Shown: positions 1-8,839, numbered from the stretch's first letter. The stretch: DNA of 64,000 nucleotides from Sphingomonas yabuuchiae (GCF_014199595.1 NZ_JACHNX010000002.1:434001-498000); one strand, 5' to 3'. Numbers and translations: made by a program. The notes: generated by a model not told the origin, from the sequence alone.

Positions 1-1
1 C

Positions 2-715
2 GAGGCCAGGCGCCTTTGCCCCGGCATCGCCGCCCCGGAAACGCTTCTGGTCATCCCCATCTCGGCGGTGGAGTCGGTCGAGCATCTGTTTCACCTGCTC
101 GAGCCCTTTATAGGGACTGATGCCGTCGCGAAGCCAACCCACGCCAGCGGCGCCGTGACGTTCCTGCGTGACCTGAGACAGCCCACGGACCTGAACGCCC
201 TCTACGACCTGTCCCTGCGCGACTATTCGACGCTGTTGCGGGAGATGCAATATGCCGGGCTGGACCGGAAGATCATCGTCGAGGCGATGATCCCGACCCA
301 TGTGCCGGGGCCGCCCGACGATTACAAATTCCACTGTGTCCACGGCCAGCCGCTGCTCTGTCAAATCGACCATGGCCGCTTCGGGGCGTCATGGAGCCGC
401 CTTTTCCACGTACCCGACTTTGCACCGATGGACGAGCGCGATGGCCTGAATGCTCCGGCCAGTTTTTTCCCTGCCGATCGCGAGCGGCTCGACAGGATGA
501 TCGCCATGGCCGAGGCGCTGTCGGCGCCCTTCCCGTTCGTCCGCGTCGACCTGTACGACGGCGACGACGGCATCTATTTCGGCGAACTGACCTTCACCCC
601 CGCCGCCTCGCTGGGCATCGCCCCCTCAGCCGCCGGGGTTCATCGGCTGAACGCGACCCACCGTATCTATAGTCGCATCCTGATGGACGCGCTGGCCGCC
701 AAGGGGACGGATTAA
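2..715 (+). CDS. TupA-like ATP-grasp protein, 5'-truncated by window edge
   Basis: The frame is open from the first bases, so the true start lies upstream; the GTG at 68 is only the first start codon inside the window. About 237 residues are visible. The pattern (a lysine in AKPTHASG, then DYKFHCVHGQP and a late FPFVRVDLYDGDDGIYFGELTFTP) fits the ATP-grasp fold of TupA-like proteins, where the late Asp and Glu bind Mg-ATP. This family is usually found among polysaccharide or teichuronopeptide synthesis genes and is thought to join an amino acid or peptide to a glycan; substrate here is unknown. Its stop overlaps the stop of the convergent esterase gene by 4 bp. Family assignment is fairly firm, role is inference. 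Confidence 0.75.
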   Translation, partial: EARRLCPGIAAPETLLVIPISAVESVEHLFHLLEPFIGTDAVAKPTHASGAVTFLRDLRQPTDLNALYDLSLRDYSTLLREMQYAGLDRKIIVEAMIPTHVPGPPDDYKFHCVHGQPLLCQIDHGRFGASWSRLFHVPDFAPMDERDGLNAPASFFPADRERLDRMIAMAEALSAPFPFVRVDLYDGDDGIYFGELTFTPAASLGIAPSAAGVHRLNATHRIYSRILMDALAAKGTD

Positions 716-1428
716 TCGGCAAGCTGCTTCGCCACCAGCGGCGCCACGCGATCGGCGATATGCGAGACACCGGTCGCATTGGGATGGACCCCGTCGCCCA
801 GCATCAACTGCCGCTGCCCCAGCACACCCTGAAGGATGAAGGGGTCGAGCGCGGCCTTATGCTGCCTTGCAAGATCGGGCCATATCGCGTTGAACCTGTT
901 GACGAAATCCGGCCCCAGATTGGGCGGCGCCATCATGCCGGTCAGGATCACCGGGATGCCGCGACGGTCGAGCTCGTCCAGCATCGCCGCCATGTTCGCG
1001 CGCGTCTCGGCCGGATCGACCTGCCGCAGCACGTCATTGCCGCCAAGACCCAGCATCACCAGGTCGGGCTTGGTCTTCATCCTGTCGAGCGTATAGGCCA
1101 GCCGCCGTCGTCCGTCGGCACTGGTATCGCCCGACACACCGGCATTCACCACCGTCGCATCGATACCCTGGCCGCGCAGCCGCGCCTGGATCGCATCCGG
1201 CAGGCTTTGCCCGCGCTGGAGACCGTAACCCGCATAAAGGCTGTCACCGAAAGCGAGCACGACGCGCTTCGGCCCCGACACCGGCACGCTGGGCGACGTC
1301 GCGGTAGAGGGCGCGGGCGTGGCCGTATTGGTCGCGGACAATGGCTCATCGCTCCGGCTGTTGCAGGCCGACAGGAGTGCGGCGGCTTGGAGAAGCGCGG
1401 CCCCGGCCACATATGGCATCTTCATCAT
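712..1428 (-). CDS. tesA: GDSL-family arylesterase/lysophospholipase, lipoprotein (TesA-like)
   Basis: SGNH hydrolase of 238 residues. Visible motifs: FGDSLYAGYGL (catalytic Ser), GLGGND (oxyanion Asn) and DGVHPN (catalytic Asp and His). The N-terminus is a lipoprotein signal ending in the lipobox LSAC, followed by a Ser/Thr/Pro-rich linker of about 25 residues, so the enzyme is probably membrane anchored in the periplasm. The open frame extends well upstream, but the ATG at 1428 (or 1425) places the signal peptide correctly. It lies divergent from the YbbA-like ATPase gene with only 24 bp between start codons, the same order as tesA/ybbA in E. coli. Expected to hydrolyse acyl or aryl esters; true substrate unknown. 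Confidence 0.88.
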   Translation of the reverse strand: MMKMPYVAGAALLQAAALLSACNSRSDEPLSATNTATPAPSTATSPSVPVSGPKRVVLAFGDSLYAGYGLQRGQSLPDAIQARLRGQGIDATVVNAGVSGDTSADGRRRLAYTLDRMKTKPDLVMLGLGGNDVLRQVDPAETRANMAAMLDELDRRGIPVILTGMMAPPNLGPDFVNRFNAIWPDLARQHKAALDPFILQGVLGQRQLMLGDGVHPNATGVSHIADRVAPLVAKQLAD

Positions 1429-1452
1429 CTCTGGCGTGGAATCCCCGCAACT

Positions 1453-2127
1453 ATGGTCGCAGGCAATATGGTCATCCGGGCCACGGATGTAAGGCTGACG
1501 CTGGGCGGGGCCGCGCCGGTTGAAATCCTGAAGGGCATCGACCTGGAGGTGGCGGATGGCGAAAGCCTGGCGCTGCTGGGCGCCTCGGGATCGGGCAAAT
1601 CCTCGCTGATGGCGGTGCTGTCCGGGCTGGAGCGCGCGACCTCGGGACGTGTCGAAGTCGCGGGCACCGATTTCGGGGCGCTGGACGAGGACGGTCTGGC
1701 CATCGCACGGCGCGGCCGGATCGGCATCGTCCTTCAGGCCTTCCACCTTCTGCCTACGATGACCGCGCGCGAGAATGTCGCGGTGCCGATGGAGTTGGCC
1801 GGGGAAACCGACGCCTTCGCCCGTGCAGAAGACGAACTGGCGGCGGTCGGGCTGGCGCATCGGCTCGACCATTATCCCGCCCAGCTATCGGGCGGCGAGC
1901 AGCAGAGGGTCGCCATCGCCCGTGCGCTTGGCCCGCGTCCCCGGATCGTCTTCGCCGACGAACCGACCGGCAATCTTGACGGCGCCACGGGCGTGCGCGT
2001 GATGGACCTGTTGTTCGATCGCCGCGCCGCGACCGGCGCGACCCTGGTCGTCATCACCCATGACCCTGCGCTCGCGCGACGCTGCGACCGGGTGGTCGAA
2101 CTCGCCGATGGTCGGATCGTCGCGTGA
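1453..2127 (+). CDS. ybbA: ABC transporter ATP-binding protein, YbbA/LolD-type
   Basis: ATPase subunit of 224 residues with Walker A (GASGSGKSS), Q-loop (VLQAFHLLPT), ABC signature (LSGGEQQRVAIARAL), Walker B (RIVFADEPTGNLD) and H-loop (VITHD). The EPTGNLD form is typical of the LolD/MacB/FtsE group that partners FtsX-fold permeases. The open frame runs far upstream, but homology begins at the ATG at 1453 (a second ATG at 1468 is possible); the Shine-Dalgarno is poor. Its stop overlaps the GTG of the permease gene as GTGA, so the two are translationally coupled. Probable cytoplasmic motor of a lipoprotein- or envelope-handling exporter. Confidence 0.92.
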   Translation: MVAGNMVIRATDVRLTLGGAAPVEILKGIDLEVADGESLALLGASGSGKSSLMAVLSGLERATSGRVEVAGTDFGALDEDGLAIARRGRIGIVLQAFHLLPTMTARENVAVPMELAGETDAFARAEDELAAVGLAHRLDHYPAQLSGGEQQRVAIARALGPRPRIVFADEPTGNLDGATGVRVMDLLFDRRAATGATLVVITHDPALARRCDRVVELADGRIVA

Positions 2128-4619
2128 GCGGTTGGGCGCTGGCCTGGAAGCTCGCCCGGCGCGAGCTGTCGGTTCGCTTCCGGGGACTGCGGCTGTTGTT
2201 GCTTTGCCTGTTCCTGGGCGTCGGCGCGCTGGCCGCGATCGGCAGCCTGGGCGATGCGATCGGCGGCGAACTGGCGGCGCGCGGGCGAGTGCTGCTGGGC
2301 GGAGATCTGGAATTTGCGGTGTCGCAACGCCGGGCCGATCCGCCCGAGCTGGCGGCGATGCAGGCAGCCGGGCGCGTCTCGGAAACCCAGCGAATGCAGT
2401 CGATGGCGGTCACGGCGAAGGGGACGACCGCGCCCGTCCAGTTGAAGGCGGTCGACGCGGCCTACCCCCTCTACGGCCAATTGACCCTGACCGATGGGCA
2501 GGTTGTACGAGCACCGAACGCCAAAACCGTGTGGATCGGTCGCGGACTGGCAGAGCGTCTGGCGATCAAGAAGGGCGACGTGCTTCGCTTCGGGACGGCC
2601 CCGTTCCGCGTCGGCGGGATCATCGCGGACGAGCCCGATCGGCTCGGTGAGGGCTTTACGCTGGGGCCGGTGGCCATCGTGTCGCGCGGCGGGCTGGACC
2701 GCACCGGGCTGATCCAGCCCGGCAGCCTGTACGAGAGCAAATATCGGCTTGCCACGACCCATGATTCCTCGCGGACCGCCAAGGCGTTCGAGCGGCGCTT
2801 TGCGACGGCCGGATGGGAAACGCGGACCCGCGACCGGGCCTCGCCGGGCGCCAGCCGCTTCGTCGCGCGAATGGCCGAGTTCCTGACTTTGGTCGGGCTG
2901 GCCGCGCTGGTTATCGCGGGGATCGGGGTCGGCAATGGCGTCAGTTCGTACCTGGAGGCGCGACGCTCGACGATTGCGATGCTGAAGGTGCTTGGCGCGA
3001 CATCGGGGTTGGTGGCGAAAGTCTATCTGCTGCAACTGCTGGCTGTCGCCGGGGTCGGCATCCTGCTCGGCCTGATGGCGGGGATCGTCGCGGTGCCGTT
3101 GGTCGGGATCGCCGTCGGAGCCGTGTTGCCGGTGGCGCCGGGGCTGACCATCGCGCCGAGGCCGCTGGCGCTGGCCGCCGCCTATGGCCTGCTGATCGCG
3201 CTGGCCTTTTGCGCGCGGCCGCTGGTCGCAGCGGGCAAGGTTCCGGCCGCTGCCCTGTTGCGCGGCGTTCTGGACTCGCGGTCCGGTGGGGGATGGCGGG
3301 GTAGCCTCTGGGGTATGGCAGCGGGCCTTCCCGTTGTGGCACTCGCCCTGTCGACCACCGAACGTCCGGGCTTTGCCGCCGCCTTTCTGGGCGCGACCGC
3401 CGGGACGCTGGCCGTGCTGGTTGCGATCGGCGTGGCGGTTCGCGCCGTCGCGCGTCGGCTCCCCCGCCCGCGCCGCCCCTTGCCGCGGCTGGCGCTCACC
3501 GCGCTCTATCGCCCCGGTTCGCGGACCGTATCGCTGGTCGTCGCCCTCGGCCTCGGCCTGACCCTGTTCGTGCTGCTCGCCAGCATCCGCACCAGCATCG
3601 ATGGCAATATCCGCCGTTCGGTCCCGGCCCGGGCACCCGCCTTGTTCGCGCTCGACGTGCCGCCCGAGCGTGAGGCCGCATTCCGCAACACGGTCAGGTC
3701 GGTTGCCCCCACGGCCCGCATCGCCACCGTCCCATTGATGCGCGGCACGATCACCGCCTATGGCACGACGCGGGTCGCCGACCTCAAGTCGATCCCCGAC
3801 GGCGCATGGGCGCTGCGGGGCGAGCGTGGGCTGACCTTCGCCGCGACCCTGCCCCCCGGCAGCACGCTGACCGCCGGGCGGTGGTGGGACGGAGTGGAGC
3901 AACGCCAAAGCCTGGTGTCGATCGACGAACGGCTGGCCAAAGCGCTGAACCTGCGGATCGGTGACCCATTGACCGTTTCGGTACTGGGTCTGGAGCGCAC
4001 GGCGCGGATCGCATCGTTCCGGCGGATCGCCTGGGACACGCTGGGCTTCAACTTCGTGATGGTCTTTTCGCCCGGCGCGCTACAGGACGTGCCGCACAAT
4101 CTGGCGGCGACGATCGACATGCCCGCCACGCAGGGCTCGGCCGTCACGCGTGCCTTGCTGCCCCGTTTTCCGTCCACCTCGGTCGTCGAGGTCGGCGGAG
4201 TGCTGAAGCAGATCCAGGACGTCGTCGGGCAGATGGCGACCGCCATCACCGTCGCGGCCGGGATCGCGGTGCTGGCGGGGATCGCCGTGCTGCTCGGCGC
4301 GATCGCGGCGGCGCGGGCGGCGAGGACCTATGATGCGGTCATGCTGAAGGTACTGGGCGCGACACGGGCACAGGTGCTGGCGATGCAGGCGATCGAATAT
4401 GCGCTGCTCGCGGCCATTGTCGGGCTGGTGGCGCTGGTGCTGGGCGCGGGCGGCGGGTGGTTCGTCGTCACCCGCATCTTCGAGTTCGAGTGGCTGCCCG
4501 ACTGGAGCGTCATCCTCGCCACACTGACGACCGGCGCGGTAGTAACGGTGGCCATCGGCGTGGCCGGAACCCTGCCGGTGCTGCGGGCAAGGCCGTCGGC
4601 GGCGCTCCGGGCGCTTTGA
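2124..4619 (+). CDS. ybbP: ABC transporter permease with two FtsX domains, YbbP-like
   Basis: Permease of 831 residues, the usual size for YbbP. One N-terminal membrane segment (about residues 25-45) is followed by a periplasmic region, a first FtsX block of membrane helices (about 255-370), two further hydrophobic stretches, a second large periplasmic region, and a C-terminal FtsX block (about 700-825) carrying the repeated motif MLKVLGATRAQV; the first block has the matching MLKVLGATSGLV. Starts at a GTG inside the ATPase stop (GTGA). With the neighbouring esterase this reproduces the tesA-ybbA-ybbP locus. Substrate unknown; members of this fold extract or move lipids or lipoproteins rather than small solutes. 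Confidence 0.9.
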   Translation: MSGWALAWKLARRELSVRFRGLRLLLLCLFLGVGALAAIGSLGDAIGGELAARGRVLLGGDLEFAVSQRRADPPELAAMQAAGRVSETQRMQSMAVTAKGTTAPVQLKAVDAAYPLYGQLTLTDGQVVRAPNAKTVWIGRGLAERLAIKKGDVLRFGTAPFRVGGIIADEPDRLGEGFTLGPVAIVSRGGLDRTGLIQPGSLYESKYRLATTHDSSRTAKAFERRFATAGWETRTRDRASPGASRFVARMAEFLTLVGLAALVIAGIGVGNGVSSYLEARRSTIAMLKVLGATSGLVAKVYLLQLLAVAGVGILLGLMAGIVAVPLVGIAVGAVLPVAPGLTIAPRPLALAAAYGLLIALAFCARPLVAAGKVPAAALLRGVLDSRSGGGWRGSLWGMAAGLPVVALALSTTERPGFAAAFLGATAGTLAVLVAIGVAVRAVARRLPRPRRPLPRLALTALYRPGSRTVSLVVALGLGLTLFVLLASIRTSIDGNIRRSVPARAPALFALDVPPEREAAFRNTVRSVAPTARIATVPLMRGTITAYGTTRVADLKSIPDGAWALRGERGLTFAATLPPGSTLTAGRWWDGVEQRQSLVSIDERLAKALNLRIGDPLTVSVLGLERTARIASFRRIAWDTLGFNFVMVFSPGALQDVPHNLAATIDMPATQGSAVTRALLPRFPSTSVVEVGGVLKQIQDVVGQMATAITVAAGIAVLAGIAVLLGAIAAARAARTYDAVMLKVLGATRAQVLAMQAIEYALLAAIVGLVALVLGAGGGWFVVTRIFEFEWLPDWSVILATLTTGAVVTVAIGVAGTLPVLRARPSAALRAL

Positions 4620-4622
4620 GGC

Positions 4623-5120
4623 CTACCAGCCCATGCTGCCCGGTCCGCCCTTGAACGGCCCCGCCAGATCGGCCGTGATCCAGCCGCCATAGAAGCCGCC
4701 CGGCTGCGGCCGGACCTGCTCGCCGTCAATCGTGCAATGGTCGAACGGCGCGGCGTAGAAGGCGAGATGATCGCGCAGGATCGCAAAGCCCGGCGTCGGG
4801 TTCGGATAGCTCCACGCGACGTCGCGGAGCAGCGTGCCGCCCAGATCGACATGCCAGTAGATCGCCTCGCCCTTCCATTCGCAGAAGGACCGCCGATCCG
4901 ATCGACGCAGCACGCGCTGGTCGATATCGGCGGGCGGCAGATACCAGCTAGGCGGGTGGCTGGTCTCCAGCGTCCGGACGGCCGCGCGGGTATCGGCGAT
5001 CACGATACCGCGATGCGCGATCCGGACATGGCGCGCGCTCGGCTCGGCGATGGCGGGGCGCGGATAGGTCCAGACGCTTTCCTGACCGGGGCCGACGGGA
5101 TCTGGCTTGGGCTTCGTCAT
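4623..5120 (-). CDS. DUF427 domain protein
   Basis: 165 residues. The core matches the small beta-barrel DUF427 family: TSHPPSWYLPPADID, SFCEWKGEAIYW and AWSYPNPTPGF are characteristic. The family is common in bacteria, sometimes encoded near glutathione or cofactor genes, but has no settled function. Begins at the ATG at 5120 and is convergent with ybbP, leaving a 3-bp gap. The next minus-strand gene upstream (on that strand) ends at 5180, so the two could share a transcript. No signal peptide, so cytoplasmic. Confidence 0.85.
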   Translation of the reverse strand: MTKPKPDPVGPGQESVWTYPRPAIAEPSARHVRIAHRGIVIADTRAAVRTLETSHPPSWYLPPADIDQRVLRRSDRRSFCEWKGEAIYWHVDLGGTLLRDVAWSYPNPTPGFAILRDHLAFYAAPFDHCTIDGEQVRPQPGGFYGGWITADLAGPFKGGPGSMGW

Positions 5121-5179
5121 GGCACGATAACGTGGTGCAACGCCTCCGGCTCCGCGACGGACGGATCGACCATGCCTCC

Positions 5180-8100
5180 CTATAGCGTGGCGGAATAGAG
5201 CGCGTGATGCGTCAGGATGAACAGCCGCCCCGGCTTTCCTTCCACCTCTTCCTTGCCCAGCACCAGTTGCAGCGGCCTTTCGGGCACGTCGATCCGCCTT
5301 AGCAGCGAGCCGTCAGGATTGTAGACGAAGACCTGCCCGTTCGCGACATAGAGCCTGCCCGCCGCATCTCGGACCGCACTCTCACCCCCACGCTCGGCCA
5401 GCACCCGCAAATCGGTGACGCGCCCGCCCTCGCCGACCCTTCCGGCATAGGTCCGGTTCTCCGAGCCGTTGGTCAGCACCACCTCGCCCCCGACCGGCGC
5501 GGGCGCGAAGCCATAGGCGTCGAGCGTGTCGGACCAGCGCCAGCCCTGATGATCGTCCGGCCCCTGGTTCCACACACGAAAGGCGGGCAGCACCAGCGAT
5601 CCGTCGGGCGAGACATATTCCTGCACCTTGGCCGCGCCCATCTTGGCGGCGAACATCTCGGCCATGGTCGGATAGCTGTAGCTTTTGGGATCGATCCGGT
5701 CGGCAAATTCGCCATTTTCCCAGACATTGACCGGCAGCAGCGTCTGTGCGCCCGAATGCGCCCGGACGGGGGTCGACGGGATCACGGTCACCGCCGCCGG
5801 AGCAGACGGGTCGATGCTGTACACACTGCCGTCGCGTCCGGCCGAGGACTGGACCAGCAGATGGCCGGACCGATCGACCGCCAGATTGACCGCATCCAGC
5901 GGAGCGTCGGCGACGATATTCAGCCCCTTCGCCTCCGACCAGCTATGGATACGCTGGAAGAAGCGATCGATGAAGTACAGCGTCCCCGTCGCATCGACCG
6001 CCGCCCCGGCGATCGAATAGAAACCGTCCGCCAGCTTGCTGACACCCGGCGACACCGGGACCGCCGATGCCGTCGCCGCGCTGGCGGGAGCGGGCGGCAC
6101 GTCGAGGCGGGCAAACTCCCGCTCGCGCACCTCCGTTTGGCGCGTCATATCCTTGATCGCATTCTCGAACGGATATTTGCTCGCGCGGAGAAAGGTGCCG
6201 CAGCCCTTGGCGTCGCAGCTGGCAAAGCCGCTCTCGGCATTCACATGGACGTTGCGGAAACGGATATCGCCTGAGTCGTACAGCTTGAAGGCCGCATCCA
6301 TCGGCTTGGCGGTGCGGGTGACGCGATAGCCGTGGTAGTTGGCGAACAGGATGTTGCGGCTGTGCCGGAATTCGGTCGACACGGCGTTGACGCCGTCACG
6401 CACCTCCTGCTCGGTCTGCGGGGCCAGGAATTCCCAATTGGCGACATGATCGAGCACGATCTCGGCCCGGTAATGATGCTCGGCCGACAGTTGATAGACA
6501 TGCCCCGGCGTCGTTGTGTTCGAGACGTAGAACCCCGCCGAGGCCAGCGTATTGGGCGACCAGAGCGCATTGAACGTGCCGCCGCCGCCGTCCGTCACCC
6601 AGATGCTGGGATGTTGCCCGTCGAACCGCGCCCGCTGGTCGCCAAAGCCGATCGGGCTGCCTGGCGTCAGCACCGTACCGCCGCCGCCCTGGATCTTCAC
6701 GTCATCGACCAGCGATGCCTCGCCCGCCTTCCACAGCAAGGCGGTGGCGCGCGGATTGACCCCGCCGGTCCACAGTCCCATGCCCGAGACGATCCCTACG
6801 CCGCCCTTCGCACTTTCGATCAGCGCCTTGGCCGATCCGACCCCGCGATAGCCCGGGGCATCGTCCGCCAGATAGATATGGGTCAGGCTGGGGTGCAGCG
6901 CGATAAGCACCGTGTCGGGGCGCAGCCGCAGCGTGTCGCTGACCCGGTAGCGGCCCATCGGCAGATAGAGGACGCGGTGCGTGTCGATCGCGCGTTGCAG
7001 GGCAGCGGTGTCGTCGGTGGTGTCGTCGCCCTTTACCCCCAGATCGCGGACATTCGCCCAGGCCGCGACCGGCGGCAGCGCGGGGATGGCGGGCTTGGCT
7101 CTCGCCGGCGTCCGGCCCAGCGGGCTGATCTTCACATCGGTCGCGAATTCGCCCATCTGCCCAAGCTCGGGCACTTTCAGCCCATAGCCGAAATCGGCGA
7201 CGCGGTAGCGCGGCCCCGCGCCCGCCACCACCCGCCCGCTGTCGCGAAACTTCGCGAAGACGGGCGTGGCGATGCCGATCGCATCGTCGAAACCGATCTG
7301 GGTAAAGACGCTCTTTTCCGAGGAGATGACGACGCCCGCATCGCGGACATTCTCGAACCGCACCTGCTTGCCCCAAAGCGAGTCCGAATAGCCCCGGTCG
7401 ATCTCGATCCCGACCGGCGTGTCGCGGATGGCGACGTTGACCAGCGTCAGGTCGACCTCATGCTCCCGGATCGCCGCCTCGCGCTGGCCGGTGAAGTCGC
7501 TGTCGATCAGCGTGAACTGCCAGGCGGGCGAGGTCTTCTCGGTAACGATACCATATCGGCCGCCGAAAAAGCGCAGATTCTGTGCGGCATTGCCTGCCTG
7601 ATAGACACCGGCAAAGCCCGATCCGATATGGAAGTCGACATGACGGATATAGCCATGCTGGGCGACGCGAAACCGCACCCCGACCGCCCCCGCATTGCCC
7701 TCTCCGATGCGGAAATCGACATTGGCGAGCGCGGAATAGAAGGTCGAGGAGGTGGCGTCGTACAGCGTCGGATCGAACGGCACCGTCGTCGGGACAGGCA
7801 CCGGCGGCTTGCCCGATCGATACTGGTCGTCGCCTGCAAAGGTCATCATCGCGGCGATGCCCGAGCCGAAGCCCGGCGTCGCATCGGCCAACAGGATCTC
7901 GGGCCGGGTCGGACCGACCCCGAACAGGCGAACGCCCGAGCGCACGACGATCGTGCGGCTGATCCGATAGCGGCCCGAGGGCAGGAAGACGATGCCGCCA
8001 TGGCCGCCCTTGGCCGCTTCGTCGATGCCCTGCTGGATCGCGGCGCTGTCATCGGCGCGCCCGTCGCCGACGCCGCGAATGGTGATCGCGCGCGGATCGG

Positions 8101-8209
8101 CGGGGGCGGTGCGATAGATGGAGGTCGAGGACCGGGCGGCAGCAGGGACCGCCATCAGGGGTGCAGCGGCCATCACCACCGCCGCGCTCAGCAGCCAGTT
8201 CGTCTTCAT
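5180..8209 (-). CDS. Secreted twin beta-helix (GH55/pectate-lyase-like) protein fused to SMP-30/gluconolactonase-like propeller, copy 1
   Basis: 1009 residues with a clear signal peptide (AAPLMAVPAAA). Two tandem right-handed beta-helix domains each open with the pectate-lyase-3 type signature: GDGRADDSAAIQQGID near residue 45 and GDDTTDDTAALQRAID near 395. This is the twin-helix layout of GH55 exo-beta-1,3-glucanases. From about residue 715 the fold changes to a beta-propeller ending in YVANGQVFVYNPDG, IDVPERPLQL and LFILTHHALY, which resembles the C-terminus of SMP-30/gluconolactonases. A good ribosome site (aaggagaggg) precedes the ATG. Upstream on the same strand, 64 bp away, is a solo LuxR HTH gene, so the two are likely one operon. 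Close paralogue of the gene at 11592. Enzyme specificity is inference; no catalytic residue was assigned. Confidence 0.8.
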   Translation of the reverse strand: MKTNWLLSAAVVMAAAPLMAVPAAARSSTSIYRTAPADPRAITIRGVGDGRADDSAAIQQGIDEAAKGGHGGIVFLPSGRYRISRTIVVRSGVRLFGVGPTRPEILLADATPGFGSGIAAMMTFAGDDQYRSGKPPVPVPTTVPFDPTLYDATSSTFYSALANVDFRIGEGNAGAVGVRFRVAQHGYIRHVDFHIGSGFAGVYQAGNAAQNLRFFGGRYGIVTEKTSPAWQFTLIDSDFTGQREAAIREHEVDLTLVNVAIRDTPVGIEIDRGYSDSLWGKQVRFENVRDAGVVISSEKSVFTQIGFDDAIGIATPVFAKFRDSGRVVAGAGPRYRVADFGYGLKVPELGQMGEFATDVKISPLGRTPARAKPAIPALPPVAAWANVRDLGVKGDDTTDDTAALQRAIDTHRVLYLPMGRYRVSDTLRLRPDTVLIALHPSLTHIYLADDAPGYRGVGSAKALIESAKGGVGIVSGMGLWTGGVNPRATALLWKAGEASLVDDVKIQGGGGTVLTPGSPIGFGDQRARFDGQHPSIWVTDGGGGTFNALWSPNTLASAGFYVSNTTTPGHVYQLSAEHHYRAEIVLDHVANWEFLAPQTEQEVRDGVNAVSTEFRHSRNILFANYHGYRVTRTAKPMDAAFKLYDSGDIRFRNVHVNAESGFASCDAKGCGTFLRASKYPFENAIKDMTRQTEVREREFARLDVPPAPASAATASAVPVSPGVSKLADGFYSIAGAAVDATGTLYFIDRFFQRIHSWSEAKGLNIVADAPLDAVNLAVDRSGHLLVQSSAGRDGSVYSIDPSAPAAVTVIPSTPVRAHSGAQTLLPVNVWENGEFADRIDPKSYSYPTMAEMFAAKMGAAKVQEYVSPDGSLVLPAFRVWNQGPDDHQGWRWSDTLDAYGFAPAPVGGEVVLTNGSENRTYAGRVGEGGRVTDLRVLAERGGESAVRDAAGRLYVANGQVFVYNPDGSLLRRIDVPERPLQLVLGKEEVEGKPGRLFILTHHALYSATL

Positions 8210-8273
8210 TGCCCTCTCCTTGTATCGGTGGGCCTCAGCGTAGCGGCACGGCGACCGGCGTCGCCAACCTGGA

Positions 8274-8531
8274 TCAGGCGTGGAGGCTGAGCGCCTGCGC
8301 CGCGATCGCCACCTGCGTCCGGTTGCGCACGTTCAGCTTGCGCATCAGCGCGGTCATGTGCGCCTTCACCGTCGCCTCGGCGATGCCCAGATCGAACGCG
8401 ATCTGCTTGTTGAGCATCCCCGAATGGACGCCGCGCAGCACCTTCATCTGGGTTGGGGTCAGCCGTGCGAGCGAGGGCGCTTCGGCGCTCGTGCTCAGGG
8501 GTTGGCAGGCCGTCGGACGTGTCCCTTCCAT
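8274..8531 (-). CDS. Solo LuxR/NarL-type HTH DNA-binding protein
   Basis: 85 residues consisting almost only of a LuxR-type helix-turn-helix: LTPTQMKVLRGVHSG, LNKQIAFDLGIAEATVKAH and LNVRNRTQVA. It resembles the C-terminal output domain of NarL-family response regulators, but no receiver domain exists in any upstream frame. The ATG at 8531 is preferred over the one at 8537 because ggagg lies 6 nt before 8531 and abuts 8537. The stop lies 64 bp before the beta-helix gene start, suggesting co-transcription and local regulation of that gene. Could be a functional GerE-like solo regulator or the remnant of a full response regulator. Confidence 0.75.
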   Translation of the reverse strand: MEGTRPTACQPLSTSAEAPSLARLTPTQMKVLRGVHSGMLNKQIAFDLGIAEATVKAHMTALMRKLNVRNRTQVAIAAQALSLHA

Positions 8532-8632
8532 CGTCATCCTCCACTATGCGGCCCGGCTGGGCCAAAGGCTGTCGGTCGTGTGCGCCGACATGATCCCGCG
8601 TCCGTTGCGACCCAATCTATGTGGATTCGGTT

Positions 8633-8709
8633 GGACAGGTTTTCATCATGCTCCCGCCAATTGCCCCGGATCAAGCCCTTTTCTATTGCCCGGACCCAAA
8701 AACCTGTCC
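8633..8709. repeat. Perfect 11-bp inverted repeat spanning the gntP/LuxR divergent promoter region
   Basis: GGACAGGTTTT at 8633-8643 and its exact reverse complement AAAACCTGTCC at 8699-8709, with 55 bp between. It lies between the divergent starts of the solo LuxR gene (8531) and the gntP leader ORF (8771). The right arm also overlaps a smaller dyad, CTGT-cct-ACAG. Paired, widely spaced operators bound by one dimeric regulator (looping), or two half-site clusters for the GntR protein encoded at 10196, are both possible. Function is inference. Confidence 0.55.
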
Positions 8710-8770
8710 TACAGATTAGTGGTAAAGTCCGGCAGGCGAAGACGCCGCCATGGACCAAGGAGGGGTGTCG

Positions 8771-8839
8771 ATGCGCGATCCGCAGAGCTTGAACCACATC
8801 ACGCGCTTGAACCAGATGACGTGCGGAGCCCGCCCGTGA
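8771..8839 (+). CDS. 22-residue leader peptide coupled to gntP
   Basis: Small ORF beginning at ATG 8771 with a near-ideal Shine-Dalgarno (AAGGAGGGG at 8757-8765, 7 nt from the aaggagg core) and ending in TGA at 8837-8839, which overlaps the gntP GTG at 8836 as GTGA. The peptide contains a small internal repeat, LNHIT-R-LNQMT, encoded by two 16-nt direct repeats (8788-8803 and 8806-8821, two mismatches). An in-frame ATG at 8750 would lengthen it by seven residues but lacks a ribosome site. The position suggests a leader that couples or tunes permease translation. No homologue is recognised. Confidence 0.55.
   Translation: MRDPQSLNHITRLNQMTCGARP
8788..8821. repeat. Two 16-nt direct repeats inside the gntP leader
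   Basis: CTTGAACCACATCACG (8788-8803) and CTTGAACCAGATGACG (8806-8821), period 18 bp, two mismatches. They are in frame, giving the repeated peptide motif LN(H/Q)(I/M)T. They may be coding only, or may be a tandem regulatory site just upstream of the gntP start. Confidence 0.5.

Noticed and set aside
1872..3908. Very long (678-codon) antisense frame across ybbA/ybbP
   Set aside because: Shadow of high-GC coding sequence; Arg/Gln/His/Asp-rich without any fold motif. Same holds for long antisense frames at 6332-8290, 15096-16721, 17725-20412, 21146-23218, 23926-26142, 37337-40855, 44137-45705 and 47896-50802.
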